NCBI GenBank assembly: GCA_009778695.1
Contig: WRFS01000005.1
Span: 1 to 64,000, forward strand
Direction of reading: 5' to 3'
DNA: 64,000 nt
From: Oscillospiraceae bacterium
GTDB lineage: Bacteria; Bacillota; Clostridia; TANB77; CAG-508
This document shows, in pieces, positions 28,978 to 38,541 of this stretch (its first letter is position 1; each line of letters begins with the position of its first letter). The notes beneath the pieces were generated by a model that worked only from the letters and a program-made list of their open reading frames with translations, searched no databases and was not told the origin of the DNA. The position numbers were made by a program, and so were the translations under genes.

Positions 28978-31752
28978 ATGACAAATTTAGAACAAACAAT
29001 GGCAGCAAAAAAGTTTGCAGAATATTGGAAAGATAAGGGATATGAAAAAGGCGAGAGTCAACCATTTTGGCTTTCACTATTAAGTCAAGTGTATGGAATA
29101 AAAGAGTCAGAAAAATTTATCATATTCGAAGACCAAGTACATATTGATCATACCAGTTTTATTGATGGAAATATTCCATCTACCCATGTACTAATTGAAC
29201 AAAAAAGTATAAATAAAGATTTAAGACAAGCTATTAAACAGTCTGATGGAACATTGCTTAATCCTTTTCAACAAGCAAAACGTTATGCTGCAGAGCTTCC
29301 ATACTCACAAAGACCACGTTGGATAGTTACTTGTAATTTCAAGTCTTTTCTTGTGTATGACATGGAAAATCCATCTGGAGAACCTGAAGAAATATTATTA
29401 GAGAATTTAGAAAAAGAATATTATAGACTTGAATTTTTAATTGATAGTGGTAATGAACATCTAAAAAGGGAAATGGAAGTTTCTATTAAAGCAGGAGAAA
29501 TAGTTGGTAGATTATATGATGAAATATTAAAGCAATATATAAATCCAACAGATGAACATTCCTTAAAAAGTCTTAATATGTTATGCGTTCGTTTGGTGTT
29601 TTGCTTATATGCAGAAGATGCAGGGATATTTGGAAAGCATAGCATGTTTCATGATTATTTGATAAAATTTGATGCAGAAAATTTACGCGATGCATTAATA
29701 AATTTATTTAAAGTTTTAGATATAAAGTTAGAAGATAGAGACCCATATATGAACGAAGACTTGGCATCTTTTCCATATGTAAATGGAGGATTATTCTCAG
29801 ATGAAAATATAGAAATACCAAAATTAAATCAAAAAGTAAAGGAAATGCTTTTAAGTGAAGCAAGTGAAGATTTTGACTGGAGCGAAATAAGTCCAACAAT
29901 ATTTGGAGCAGTTTTTGAAAGTACATTAAATCCAGAAACAAGACGTTCTGGTGGTATGCATTATACTTCAATTGAAAATATACACAAAGTAATAGACCCT
30001 TTATTTTTAGATGAATTGAAGGATGAATTAAATGAGATTAAACAAATAAGTATAGTTAAGACAAGAAAAACTAAACTTGAAGAATTTCAAAAGAAATTAG
30101 CTTCACTTACATTTTTAGACCCAGCTTGTGGCTCTGGAAACTTCTTAACTGAAACTTATCTTTCTTTGCGTAGTTTAGAAAATAATATATTAGAAAACCT
30201 AAGTAATGGGCAAATTTATTTTGGAGATGAAAATTTTAGTCCTATTCAAGTATCAATAGAGCAATTTTTTGGTATAGAAATTAATGACTTTGCTGTAACA
30301 GTTGCAAAGACTGCATTATGGATTGCTGAATCTCAAATGATGAAGAAAACAGAACAAATATTGCATCATAATTTAGAGTTTTTACCGTTGAAGTCTTATG
30401 CGAATATTATAGAAGCGAATGCTTTGCAAATTGACTGGAATGAAGTTGTATCAAAAGATAAATTAAATTATATAGTGGGTAATCCACCATTTGTGGGTAA
30501 AAAAGAACAAAACAAAGAACAAAAATTGGAATTACTATCAGTTTTTGATAAAAATATAAAAGGTATAGGGAATATTGACTATGTAAGTGGTTGGTATGTA
30601 AAAGCCGTGAAGTATATTCAAAATACTTTAATTAAAGTAGCTTTTGTATCTACAAATAGTATAACTCAAGGGGAACAAGTGCCTATTATTTGGGAATTTT
30701 TATTAGAGTACAATATTAATATAATTTTTGCGTATAGAACGTTTAAATGGAATAGTGAAGCTAAAGAAAAAGCAGCTGTACATTGTGTAATAATTGGTTT
30801 TGTTTGTTTTCATGATAATTTAAAAAGAAGAATTTATTTAAATGAATCAAAATATCAGGATGTTGAAAATATTAATCCATATTTAATTAATGCACCAATG
30901 GTTTTTATAGAAAATAGAAATGAGAATATTTCTAATGTTGCAGAAATATTGTATGGAAGTATGCCGATTGATGATGGACATCTGATATTGAGTGATGAGG
31001 AAAGAGAACTTTTGCTAAAAGAGAATATAGAAAACGAAAAATATATTAAAAAATATGCTGGTGGAAATGAAATAATAAATAGTAAAGATAGATGGTGTCT
31101 TTGGCTTAAAGGTATTTCACCAAAAGAAATAAGACAATCAAGTATAATTATGAATAGAATAGCAGCAACAGAAGAATTTAGGAGAAATAGTGATAGACCG
31201 CAGACAAAGAAATTAGCTGATGTTCCATATCTGTTCGGAGAAATAAGACAACCGAATACGAAAATGTTGGTTATTCCTAAAGTATCTTCGGAAAGCAGAA
31301 AATACATACCTATTTCTATTATAGAGCCTACAACAATTATAAATGGTAGTGCTTTAATTGTCCCTAATGCAAGTTATTATGAGTTCGGAATACTAATATC
31401 TAATGTGCATATGGCTTGGATGCGTACAGTTGCAGGAAGGATGAAAAGTGATTATCAATATTCTGGTACTATTGTATATAATAATTTTCCATGGCCTAAT
31501 TCAACTGAAGAACAGAGACAAAAAATAGAGAAGACAGCACAGGCGATATTAGATGCAAGAAATTTATATACAGATAGTACATTAGCAGATTTATATGATG
31601 AGATAACAATGCCACCAGAATTAAGAAAAGCACATCAAAATAACGATAAAGCAGTAATGGAAGCTTATGGTTTTCCTGTGAAGAATACATTCACAGAATC
31701 ACAATGCGTGGCAGAATTGATGAAAATGTATGAAGAAATAACGAAGTTGTAA
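28978..31752 (+). CDS. MmeI-type (type IIL) restriction-modification enzyme
   Basis: 924 residues from ATG 28978 (TTGGAGG upstream). A single chain combines an N-terminal nuclease domain, with an Asp followed by EQK (DGNIPSTHVLIEQKS), a helical spacer, a gamma-class N6-adenine methyltransferase (motif I LDPACGSGNFLTETY, motif IV GNPPFVG), a target-recognition domain (about 620-820) and a C-terminal helical part (PPELRKAHQNNDKAVMEAYG). This order and length match MmeI-like enzymes, which methylate one strand and cut about 20 bp away. It appears intact. The recognition sequence cannot be read from the protein. Confidence 0.88.
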   Translation: MTNLEQTMAAKKFAEYWKDKGYEKGESQPFWLSLLSQVYGIKESEKFIIFEDQVHIDHTSFIDGNIPSTHVLIEQKSINKDLRQAIKQSDGTLLNPFQQAKRYAAELPYSQRPRWIVTCNFKSFLVYDMENPSGEPEEILLENLEKEYYRLEFLIDSGNEHLKREMEVSIKAGEIVGRLYDEILKQYINPTDEHSLKSLNMLCVRLVFCLYAEDAGIFGKHSMFHDYLIKFDAENLRDALINLFKVLDIKLEDRDPYMNEDLASFPYVNGGLFSDENIEIPKLNQKVKEMLLSEASEDFDWSEISPTIFGAVFESTLNPETRRSGGMHYTSIENIHKVIDPLFLDELKDELNEIKQISIVKTRKTKLEEFQKKLASLTFLDPACGSGNFLTETYLSLRSLENNILENLSNGQIYFGDENFSPIQVSIEQFFGIEINDFAVTVAKTALWIAESQMMKKTEQILHHNLEFLPLKSYANIIEANALQIDWNEVVSKDKLNYIVGNPPFVGKKEQNKEQKLELLSVFDKNIKGIGNIDYVSGWYVKAVKYIQNTLIKVAFVSTNSITQGEQVPIIWEFLLEYNINIIFAYRTFKWNSEAKEKAAVHCVIIGFVCFHDNLKRRIYLNESKYQDVENINPYLINAPMVFIENRNENISNVAEILYGSMPIDDGHLILSDEERELLLKENIENEKYIKKYAGGNEIINSKDRWCLWLKGISPKEIRQSSIIMNRIAATEEFRRNSDRPQTKKLADVPYLFGEIRQPNTKMLVIPKVSSESRKYIPISIIEPTTIINGSALIVPNASYYEFGILISNVHMAWMRTVAGRMKSDYQYSGTIVYNNFPWPNSTEEQRQKIEKTAQAILDARNLYTDSTLADLYDEITMPPELRKAHQNNDKAVMEAYGFPVKNTFTESQCVAELMKMYEEITKL

Positions 31753-31781
31753 AGGGATAAACTGGCATAAAATAAGTTAAA

Positions 31782-31826
31782 AATAGATAGGACAAAAAAT
31801 ATTTTATATTTTTTGTCCTATCTATT
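31782..31826. promoter_or_regulatory. 19-bp-arm hairpin at the ietAS promoter
   Basis: Arms AATAGATAGGACAAAAAAT (31782-31800) and exact complement (31808-31826). The right arm overlaps the -35 box, and a third copy of the GGACAAAAAA motif (as TTTTTTGTCCC) lies in the promoter spacer. It serves as terminator for the upstream gene, as an operator, or both. Confidence 0.7.
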
Positions 31827-31854
31827 GACTTTTTTGTCCCAAATAGAATATAAT
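31825..31854 (+). promoter_or_regulatory. Promoter of ietAS
   Basis: TTGACT (31825-31830), 18-bp spacer containing TTTTTGTCCC, TATAAT (31849-31854), followed by AGGTGA and the ATG at 31871. Confidence 0.75.
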
Positions 31855-31870
31855 AGTCGTAGGTGATTTT

Positions 31871-32911
31871 ATGAAGAAGAAAAATATTTTAAATTTAATA
31901 AAATATTACTCAGAAAAGGATGATTCTAGTTTTAGGAATGAAGCATATGAAATTGCGAGAGATTTTGATAAAACCGGTGATTATCAATTAGCTGAATATA
32001 TTATGGCGTTATTATCTGAAGTGAATACTTTTGTTCCTCAAATGAACGAATATGAGTTAGCTTTTTTTAGAAAAATTGATTCAAGTAGTTCACCTTTGCC
32101 ATTACCTGAAAAAATAAAAGATGCTGTAATTGGAATTGTTAATGCAATAGGGCATAATGTTGGAGTAAATAAATTTTTATTTGAAGGAGCACCTGGAACA
32201 GGGAAGACAGAGACAGTAAAACAAATAGCAAGGATTTTAAGCAGAGAACTATACCAAGCAGAATTCGATTCAATAATAGATAGCAAACTTGGGCAAACTT
32301 CGAAGAATTTAACTAATGTGTTTAGAGAAATAAATAATTTACCACACCCAGAAAGTGCAATTATATTATTTGATGAAATTGATGCTTTAGCTTTAGATAG
32401 AATGAATAATAATGATTTACGAGAAATGGGAAGAGCCACTTCGACATTATTGAAAGAACTTGATAATTTAAATAATAAAATTGTTTTCATTGCAACTACA
32501 AATCTTTATAAGTCATTTGATAAAGCATTGACTAGAAGATTTGATTCAGTAATAAACTTCAATCAATATACTAAGGAAGATTTAATTGAAGTTTCAGAAT
32601 CAATTTTAGGTGAAATATTATCTAAATTTCCTAATGTTGCTAGAGATATAAAACTTTTTAGAAAAATAATGAGTATTTTAGACCCTATGCCATATCCTGG
32701 AGATTTAAAAAATTTAATTAAGACATCATTAGCATTTAGTAATGCTAATAACAAATATGATTATTTAGTTAGATTATATGAATCAATAACAAAAAGTAAA
32801 ATTGATGGAGATATTAAAAAGCTACAGGACCAAGGATTTACAGTTAGGGAAATCGAAAATCTTACTGGAATATCAAAGAGTCAGGTTTCTAGGGGGTTAA
32901 ATAATGAATAG
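31871..32911 (+). CDS. ietA: IetA-like AAA+ ATPase
   Basis: 346 residues. Walker A GAPGTGKTETVKQ (about residues 107-119), Walker B IILFDEIDALALD, and sensor-like VFIATTNLYKSFDKALTRRF with arginine finger. The C-terminus ends in a helix-turn-helix (GFTVREIENLTGISKSQVSR), unusual for a plain ATPase and a possible DNA-binding or autoregulatory part. The S8 protease gene overlaps its end by 8 bp. The ATPase-plus-subtilase pair matches the IetAS anti-phage system; the mechanism is not known in detail. Confidence 0.82.
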   Translation: MKKKNILNLIKYYSEKDDSSFRNEAYEIARDFDKTGDYQLAEYIMALLSEVNTFVPQMNEYELAFFRKIDSSSSPLPLPEKIKDAVIGIVNAIGHNVGVNKFLFEGAPGTGKTETVKQIARILSRELYQAEFDSIIDSKLGQTSKNLTNVFREINNLPHPESAIILFDEIDALALDRMNNNDLREMGRATSTLLKELDNLNNKIVFIATTNLYKSFDKALTRRFDSVINFNQYTKEDLIEVSESILGEILSKFPNVARDIKLFRKIMSILDPMPYPGDLKNLIKTSLAFSNANNKYDYLVRLYESITKSKIDGDIKKLQDQGFTVREIENLTGISKSQVSRGLNNE

Positions 32912-35141
32912 TTTAATTCAATTAAAAGGACATTTGTCTGAAAGAAGAAACCCATCGAGTGGAGGTTCTGCGAGTTTACCTGTTGGCAGAAGTGTTAATG
33001 TGGATCATATAAAAGGCTTAAAAAACAACTTAGAGACATTATATGGATTTTGGGAAAAGAATACTATAATTGATGGAGCATTAGTTAGTGTTTTTTATAA
33101 CCGCGTTGTTCCTAAAAGTAAAAGAATAAAAATTTTGTTATCGAAAAACAATGAAGAATCAAATAATTCAATTGTAGGAGCAAAATTTACAGATACTGAA
33201 CCTCCAAAACATATAATCACACACTTTATAGACATTGAAACAATTAAAATAAATATTATCAGACTGGAAAAAGCAATTGTAATACTAGATAAATGCTATA
33301 ATGGTATAATTGATAATGATGGGCTAAAAATGTTAGATAATTTTAAAGCTGAAATTGAACAAGTGGGTATATCATCAAAATCACTATTAAATGATATTAT
33401 TGTTGATACCTTTTGTGTAGAAAAGTTTGATGTTTTAAATAATAGTGATTTATTACAAGACCAAAATATTATTACAATATATGATACCGCTAAATATAAT
33501 AATTCTAATAGTATAGAAAAAATAATGGAGAAATTAGGTATAGACTACAGCAGTTTTAATAAATTAGATGATACTACAATTCGTATAAATCCAAAAGATT
33601 TGCCTAAATTAAAAAGTAATGCTCCTTATCTGATTGCAATGGTAACTAATGACTTATCTGAATATACACTAGATAATATTGAATTAGATAAAACTAATAA
33701 AACGTTTAATATACCTATGCCAAATAATGAACCGATTATTGGTGTTATAGATACTCTTTTTGATAAAAATGTTTATTTTGCAAACTGGGTTAAAGATTTT
33801 AATTTATTAGATGAATCTATTGAAATAGAATCAAAAGATTATATTCATGGTACGGCGGTTACATCAATAATAGTAGATGGACCTTCCTTTAATCCAACTC
33901 TGGATGATGGGTGTGGTAGATTTAGAGTAAGACATTTTGGAATTGCAAAACATGGAGTAAATAACTCTTTTACAATAATGAGACATATTAAAAATATTGT
34001 TGAAAGCAATACTGATATTAAAGTTTGGAACCTTTCGTTGGGTTCTGTTCTTGAAATTAATCCAAATTTCATATCACATGAAGCTGCTTTATTAGATGAA
34101 TTACAATTTAAAAATAATATAATATTTATTGTTGCTGGTACAAATAAAGAAAAAGAAGATGTAATAAAGATTGGTGCACCCGCTGACTCTATCAATTCTC
34201 TGGTTGTTAACTCTGTAAAATTTAATGGCGAAATTGCATCATATTCTAGAAAAGGTAAAGTTTTGTCTTTTTTTAATAAACCCGATATATGTTATTATGG
34301 AGGAGATAAGAATGAAGAAATTAGAACATGTATTGGAACAGGAGAACATCTAGGAAGTGGAACTTCTCTTGCTGCGCCATGGATAACAAGAAAAGTAGCT
34401 TACTTAATAGAGAAACTTGGATTAACACGTGAGATTGCTAAAGCTTTAATAATTGACTCTGCAACTAAATGGGAACAAATAGACGATTTAAAATCAGAAT
34501 ATGTTGGATTTGGTAAAGTTCCAATAAAAATAGATGAAGTTATTAATTCGGCAACAGATGAAATTAAGTTTTATATTGAAGATGTATCAAATATGTATGA
34601 TACATATACACACAATATACCAGTTCCCATATATCAGGACAAGTATCCATTTATCGCAAAAGCTACTATTTGTTATTTTCCTAAATGTTCAAGAAATCAA
34701 GGTGTGGACTATACTAATACAGAATTAGATATTTATTTCGGAAGAATAGACGATAAGGGAAAAATTAAATCAATTAATGAAAATAATCAGTCAGAAGGAT
34801 TAGAAGGACATACTACTGAGAAAAGTGCAAGAGAGTTCTATCGAAAATGGGATAATGTTAAGCACATAACACAGACATTTAAAGATAATTTACAATCAAA
34901 GAAGAAATATGATAATAGACTTTGGGGATTAAGCATTAAAAGTAAAGACAGGCTTGGGAAAAGAGATGGGGAAGGTATTAAATTTGGAGTAGTTATAACA
35001 TTAAAGGAGATTAATGGAGTAAATAGAATAGACGAGTTTATTAATCAATGTTCTTTGAGAGCATGGCTAGCAAATAAAATAGATGTAGACAATAAAATAG
35101 AAATTTATAATAAAGCTGAGGAAGAAGTAGAATTTAATTAG
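32904..35141 (+). CDS. ietS: IetS-like subtilisin-family protease
   Basis: 745 residues, no signal peptide, so cytoplasmic. The S8 catalytic triad is visible: Asp in GVIDTLFDK (about residue 285), His in DYIHGTAVTSI (about 315), Ser in GTSLAAPWITRK (about 490). The N-terminal 280 residues form a family-specific region and the C-terminal 200 residues a beta-rich part. Translationally coupled to ietA. In this pairing the ATPase probably senses infection or delivers substrates and the protease executes; this is inference from the known two-gene system. Confidence 0.83.
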   Translation: MNSLIQLKGHLSERRNPSSGGSASLPVGRSVNVDHIKGLKNNLETLYGFWEKNTIIDGALVSVFYNRVVPKSKRIKILLSKNNEESNNSIVGAKFTDTEPPKHIITHFIDIETIKINIIRLEKAIVILDKCYNGIIDNDGLKMLDNFKAEIEQVGISSKSLLNDIIVDTFCVEKFDVLNNSDLLQDQNIITIYDTAKYNNSNSIEKIMEKLGIDYSSFNKLDDTTIRINPKDLPKLKSNAPYLIAMVTNDLSEYTLDNIELDKTNKTFNIPMPNNEPIIGVIDTLFDKNVYFANWVKDFNLLDESIEIESKDYIHGTAVTSIIVDGPSFNPTLDDGCGRFRVRHFGIAKHGVNNSFTIMRHIKNIVESNTDIKVWNLSLGSVLEINPNFISHEAALLDELQFKNNIIFIVAGTNKEKEDVIKIGAPADSINSLVVNSVKFNGEIASYSRKGKVLSFFNKPDICYYGGDKNEEIRTCIGTGEHLGSGTSLAAPWITRKVAYLIEKLGLTREIAKALIIDSATKWEQIDDLKSEYVGFGKVPIKIDEVINSATDEIKFYIEDVSNMYDTYTHNIPVPIYQDKYPFIAKATICYFPKCSRNQGVDYTNTELDIYFGRIDDKGKIKSINENNQSEGLEGHTTEKSAREFYRKWDNVKHITQTFKDNLQSKKKYDNRLWGLSIKSKDRLGKRDGEGIKFGVVITLKEINGVNRIDEFINQCSLRAWLANKIDVDNKIEIYNKAEEEVEFN

Positions 35142-35324
35142 AATTTTTGTTGGTATATTCACTTTTAGTGTTTATATATAAAAAAGGAAATAGCTCTATT
35201 TGTTAAAATAGAACTATAAGAAAAATCGTCGTGGATATTTTCTTATATCTATTTTAACACAATTCTTTTATTTTACAATATATATTTGTAAAATTTTTAG
35301 GGCATAAGAAAGGAGAATTGAGTT

Positions 35325-35600
35325 ATGAAAGCAATCAAAATTAAAATGAAAGCAGGATGCAGCAGGTCTAATAACTTAGTAGAAATAGATAAAATCTATA
35401 TTTCCGGATGTAGCGAGCCTGGATACTATACTAAAGCTTATCTTCATGATTATTTAAACAAGAATCCTAATAGTATTCAAGTAAATATATATCCTTATCC
35501 AAATTTACAACCTATGTTAAGCTCAAATAAGGAGAAATATGTTAGGTCTGAACCAGATAAAAACGGTTATGACAATTTACTATGTTTGCCGAGAGAATAA
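35325..35600 (+). CDS. DUF3892-like small protein (91 aa)
   Basis: MKAIKIKMKAGCSRSNN at the start and EKYVRSEPDKNGYDNLLCLPRE at the end resemble DUF3892 proteins (ends YVRT...DNLLxLPRx). Strong RBS (AAAGGAGA). Function unknown. It is followed by a terminator shared with the convergent gene. The preceding 180 bp hold an imperfect hairpin but no gene. Confidence 0.6.
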   Translation: MKAIKIKMKAGCSRSNNLVEIDKIYISGCSEPGYYTKAYLHDYLNKNPNSIQVNIYPYPNLQPMLSSNKEKYVRSEPDKNGYDNLLCLPRE

Positions 35601-35605
35601 AGGAA

Positions 35606-35642
35606 AAAGAGCAAATCTCACTATGAGAAATGCTCTTTTTTA
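35606..35642. terminator. Bidirectional terminator
   Basis: AAAGAGCAAATCTCA-CTA-TGAGAAATGCTCTTTTT between the convergent genes at 35325-35600 and 35650-35961. Confidence 0.8.
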
Positions 35643-35649
35643 TTTTGTG

Positions 35650-35961
35650 CTATTTATTATCCATCATGTCAATAACTAACCTCAAAACATCGCCAAAACC
35701 TACCATGTAATATTTCTCACTCCAATGGCTGCAATAATTCATAAAAGCATCATACATACTGTCTAACTCGGATTTAACCTCTACACGACCATTTTCAGGC
35801 ACAAGTTTCAAGATGTTTTCAAAATGTTCATCAAAATGTACATCATATTTTCTATCTTCCTCAGTAACTGTAGCAATTTCATCTTCTCTAAAATCAAACC
35901 ATTCTTTTATTATGTTAGCATTAGCTGTATCTTTTAATTTTTCTAATATTTCTTTTTCCAT
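35650..35961 (-). CDS. Hypothetical acidic helical protein (103 aa)
   Basis: MEKEILEKLKDTANANII at the start; the middle is acidic (EDEIATVTEEDRKYDVHFDEHF) and the end is WSEKYYMVGFGDVLRLVIDM. Good RBS (AAGGAGG). It resembles small conserved proteins (DUF6664-like) found at the ends of clostridial islands. No catalytic motif is seen. It lies about 225 bp inside the right attachment site. Confidence 0.5.
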   Translation of the reverse strand: MEKEILEKLKDTANANIIKEWFDFREDEIATVTEEDRKYDVHFDEHFENILKLVPENGRVEVKSELDSMYDAFMNYCSHWSEKYYMVGFGDVLRLVIDMMDNK

Positions 35962-36039
35962 GTTTTTGTTCCTCCTTAAATTTTTCTTAGCTCTAGCATT
36001 TTAATGCATAGAGATAAGTTATCCTGTGATAATAATATT

Positions 36040-36061
36040 TCTTGGGGAGATTTTGGGGAGG
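36040..36061. repeat. Candidate integrase arm-type site, right
   Basis: Identical to the 22-bp sequence at 22104-22125 (TCTTGGGGAGATTTTGGGGA, then GG) in the same orientation, 124 bp inside the right attachment repeat. Confidence 0.55.
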
Positions 36062-36184
36062 AAGTCTCCCCAAAATGCCCTAATTTTTCAAAAATCTACT
36101 TAAAAGCAAAATCTTTAAAAGTACCTAAATACCAAGTAAAACTCAAATTTTCAAAAACGAACAAATTACATTATGTCAACTCTT

Positions 36185-36227
36185 ATAACCCGAAGGTCGT
36201 AAGTTCGAATCTTACCCCCGCAACCAA
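36185..36227. repeat. attR: copy of the tRNA-fMet 3' end
   Basis: 43 bases beginning ATAACCCGAAGGTCG and ending CCCCCGCAACCAA, matching 21983-22025 with one T-to-C change (CTTACTCCC to CTTACCCCC). It marks the right boundary of the island. Confidence 0.93.
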
Positions 36228-36252
36228 GATAATTTCTAATAGTTTAAGACTG

Positions 36253-36307
36253 TTAGTTAAATACAAAGATTTTACTAATTTTGAGTAAGGTCTTTTTTTA
36301 ATGCTTG
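36253..36307. repeat. Direct repeat flanking the second rloAB cassette, left copy
   Basis: TTAGTTAAATACAAAG...AAGGTCTTTTTTTAATGCTTG, about 55 bp, repeated at 38458-38512 with a few differences. It contains a G-U-rich terminator-like hairpin (AAAGATTTTACT / AGTAAGGTCTTT then T run). Confidence 0.8.
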
Positions 36308-36465
36308 GGGAAATGATTATAGAGTATAAATATAAAAAATAATGTGCAAATTTGATATTATTTTTCAAAAATTTGAATAAAAAATGCAAAAATGTGAAAA
36401 ATATTTCAATAATCTATTTACTTTTTTAAACAAATCGCATATAATTATATAAGAAGGTGGAAATT

Positions 36466-37752
36466 ATGTTAATAGAATTTAGTGTAGAAAATTTCATGTC
36501 AATAAAAAATAAAATTACTTTTAGTATGCTCGCAGGAAATGAAAAAGAAAATCTAGACAACACTTTTGAAAGTGGGAAGGAAAGATTTTTGAAATCTGCT
36601 GTTATGTATGGCGCAAATGCCTCTGGCAAAACCAACATATTAAGAGCTATTACTGTAGCTGTTTTTAATATTAGAAATTCAAGTATTAGACAAATCAATC
36701 AAAAAATGATTGAAATTATACCTTTTAAATTTGATAAAGATACTATAAATAAACCAACATCATTTGAATTTATATTTATTGCAAATAATCAAAAGTACAT
36801 TTATGGTTTTTCTGCGGATATAAATAAAATATATGATGAATATCTATATCAATATTTATCAGCAAAACCAACAAAGATATTTGAAAGAAAAAATGTTAAT
36901 GAATATGAATTTAATAAGACAGAACAAAAGGAATTAAGTGAAATAGTAAATAAAAACACAGATAATAAATTATTTTTATCAACAGCTACTCTTTGGAATT
37001 ATCAAAAGACTAGAATACCTTTTATGTGGTTTGTAAGTAATATTAGTTCTCTTAACAATTATTCAACATTAGCTGATATAGTAATCGGAGAATTTGATAA
37101 AGACAATAATGGAGACTTAAAAAAGTTTGCTATAAATTTATTAAGCGAAGCAGATATAAATCTAAAAGATTATGACTTTCAAAAGAAACCTATGACAATG
37201 GAACAAGCAGTATCAATGGCGAATAACCCAGTTTTATCAGCATTATTAAAAAATAACAATGCGACAGAAACTATGCTTACAAGTTGGAAAATAATAACAA
37301 AACATGATATAGAAGATGATGATAGTAATATGAATAAGTATAACTTAGATATCCATGAAGAATCTGAAGGAACTCAAAATTTATTTTTCTTAAGTCCAAT
37401 ATTAAGAAATGCTTTTCTACAAGGTTCAACCATTATTATAGATGAAATTGATAGGAGTTTACATCCATTACTTGTAAAATATATTATAAGTTTGTTCCAT
37501 AATCCAAATATAAACAAAAATAATGCTCAATTAATATTTAATACACATGATACAAATCTATTGACTTTAGATATATTTAGAAGAGAACAAATATGGTTTG
37601 TTGAGAAAGATTATAAAAAAGGAACTACCGATTTATATCCATTAGATGATTTTTCAGTAAGAAAAACTGAAAATATCCAAAAAGGATATTTAAATGGGAG
37701 GTATGGAGCAATTCCATTTGTAGTCGCAGGTAATAGTCTATGGGAAAGCTAG
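36466..37752 (+). CDS. RloA-like AAA ATPase (defence pair 2)
   Basis: 428 residues from ATG 36466; AAGGTGG lies just upstream and an earlier GTG overlaps it. MLIEFSVENFMSIKN at the start, Walker A MYGANASGKTNILRA, Walker B TIIIDEIDRSLHP and LIFNTHDTNLL are those of AAA_15/RloA ATPases. The tail YLNGRYGAIPFVVAG is the RloA C-terminal motif. Promoter-like TATAAT at about 36439. The partner rloB overlaps by 13 bp but is broken, so the pair is probably inactive or under decay. Confidence 0.85.
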   Translation: MLIEFSVENFMSIKNKITFSMLAGNEKENLDNTFESGKERFLKSAVMYGANASGKTNILRAITVAVFNIRNSSIRQINQKMIEIIPFKFDKDTINKPTSFEFIFIANNQKYIYGFSADINKIYDEYLYQYLSAKPTKIFERKNVNEYEFNKTEQKELSEIVNKNTDNKLFLSTATLWNYQKTRIPFMWFVSNISSLNNYSTLADIVIGEFDKDNNGDLKKFAINLLSEADINLKDYDFQKKPMTMEQAVSMANNPVLSALLKNNNATETMLTSWKIITKHDIEDDDSNMNKYNLDIHEESEGTQNLFFLSPILRNAFLQGSTIIIDEIDRSLHPLLVKYIISLFHNPNINKNNAQLIFNTHDTNLLTLDIFRREQIWFVEKDYKKGTTDLYPLDDFSVRKTENIQKGYLNGRYGAIPFVVAGNSLWES

Positions 37753-38447
37753 AACAGAGGAATAGAAACAGGGGAATTAGACAACGAAAGTCTTTTGTAG
37801 TTATAGGTTGTGAAGGTAATAATAAGACGGAAAAAAGATATTTTAGTAATTTTGCTAGTAGAGAATGTATGATAAAGTTCTCTACTGGTAATAGTACTGA
37901 TCCTGTAGGAATGGCAAGAGATTTAATTAAATTTATGAAGGAATAAGATATACATTCAGAATATGGAGATAAAATTTATTTGATACTCGATACAGATATA
38001 AATCAAGAAAAGCAAGAACAGATAAACAAAGCAAAAACATTGTGCCAAAAAAAGGGGATAGAATTAATAACATCTACTCCAACTTTCGAATTTTGGTACA
38101 TAATACACTTTGAATATACAACAAAGATATATCAGAACAGCAAAAAAGTAAAGGAAGATGTAAAAAGTAAAATCAGTAATTATACTGAAAGTATGAATGT
38201 TTTTCCTCTAATAGAGGACAAGTTAAACGATGCAATTTCTAATGCAAAGAAAATTGAACAATATCAATTAGAAAATAAAAAAGATTTAAATTGTGATGAG
38301 TGTAACCCGTATACAGCAGTTTACAAAATAGTTGAAGAATTGATAAAAAGAAACACAAAGAATAGAAAAAACTTAACTGGTCCGTTTAATACAGTAGAGG
38401 AAATGAAGGCGGATTTAGAAAAAAAGTTAGAAGAAACTGAGGGATAA
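37740..38447 (+). pseudogene. RloB, interrupted by an in-frame TAA
   Basis: The frame starts at 37740, carries the RloB motif GCEGNNKTEKRYF, and meets TAA at 37944-37946. It then continues in the same frame with LILDTDINQE (DxD), TPTFEFWYIIHFEYTT and CNPYTAVYKIVEEL to 38447. One base change would restore a 235-residue RloB. The site has no CGG and no shift, so this differs from the CGG frameshifts. Both halves keep good sequence, so the lesion is recent. Confidence 0.78.
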
Positions 38448-38457
38448 TAAATTTATA

Positions 38458-38512
38458 TTAGTTAAATACAAAGATTTTACTAATTGAAGGTAAGGTCTTT
38501 TTTTAATGCTTG
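38458..38512. repeat. Direct repeat flanking the second rloAB cassette, right copy
   Basis: TTAGTTAAATACAAAG...AAGGTCTTTTTTTAATGCTTG, the partner of 36253-36307. Together they bracket a 2.15-kb cassette that contains only rloA and rloB. Confidence 0.8.
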
Positions 38513-38541
38513 AAAAAATAAAAAACGAAAGGAAGATGAAA

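Larger units (their letters stand above)
22025..36227. mobile_element. Integrated defence island at tRNA-fMet (14.2 kb)
   Basis: The left end is the tRNA 3' end (21983-22025). The right end is a copy of the same bases at 36185-36227, with one T-to-C difference. A tyrosine integrase lies at the left end, followed by DUF6076, Xis, a phage-type replication organiser, TnpV and a MobC-like protein. The cargo is an RloAB-like pair, an MmeI-type enzyme and an IetAS-type pair. No relaxase gene is seen, so it looks like a mobilisable element that has lost MobA or uses one in trans. Confidence 0.88.

Noticed and set aside
37740-38447. Frameshift in rloB
   Set aside because: Both halves are in the same frame; the cause is an in-frame TAA, so it does not support the CGG pattern.
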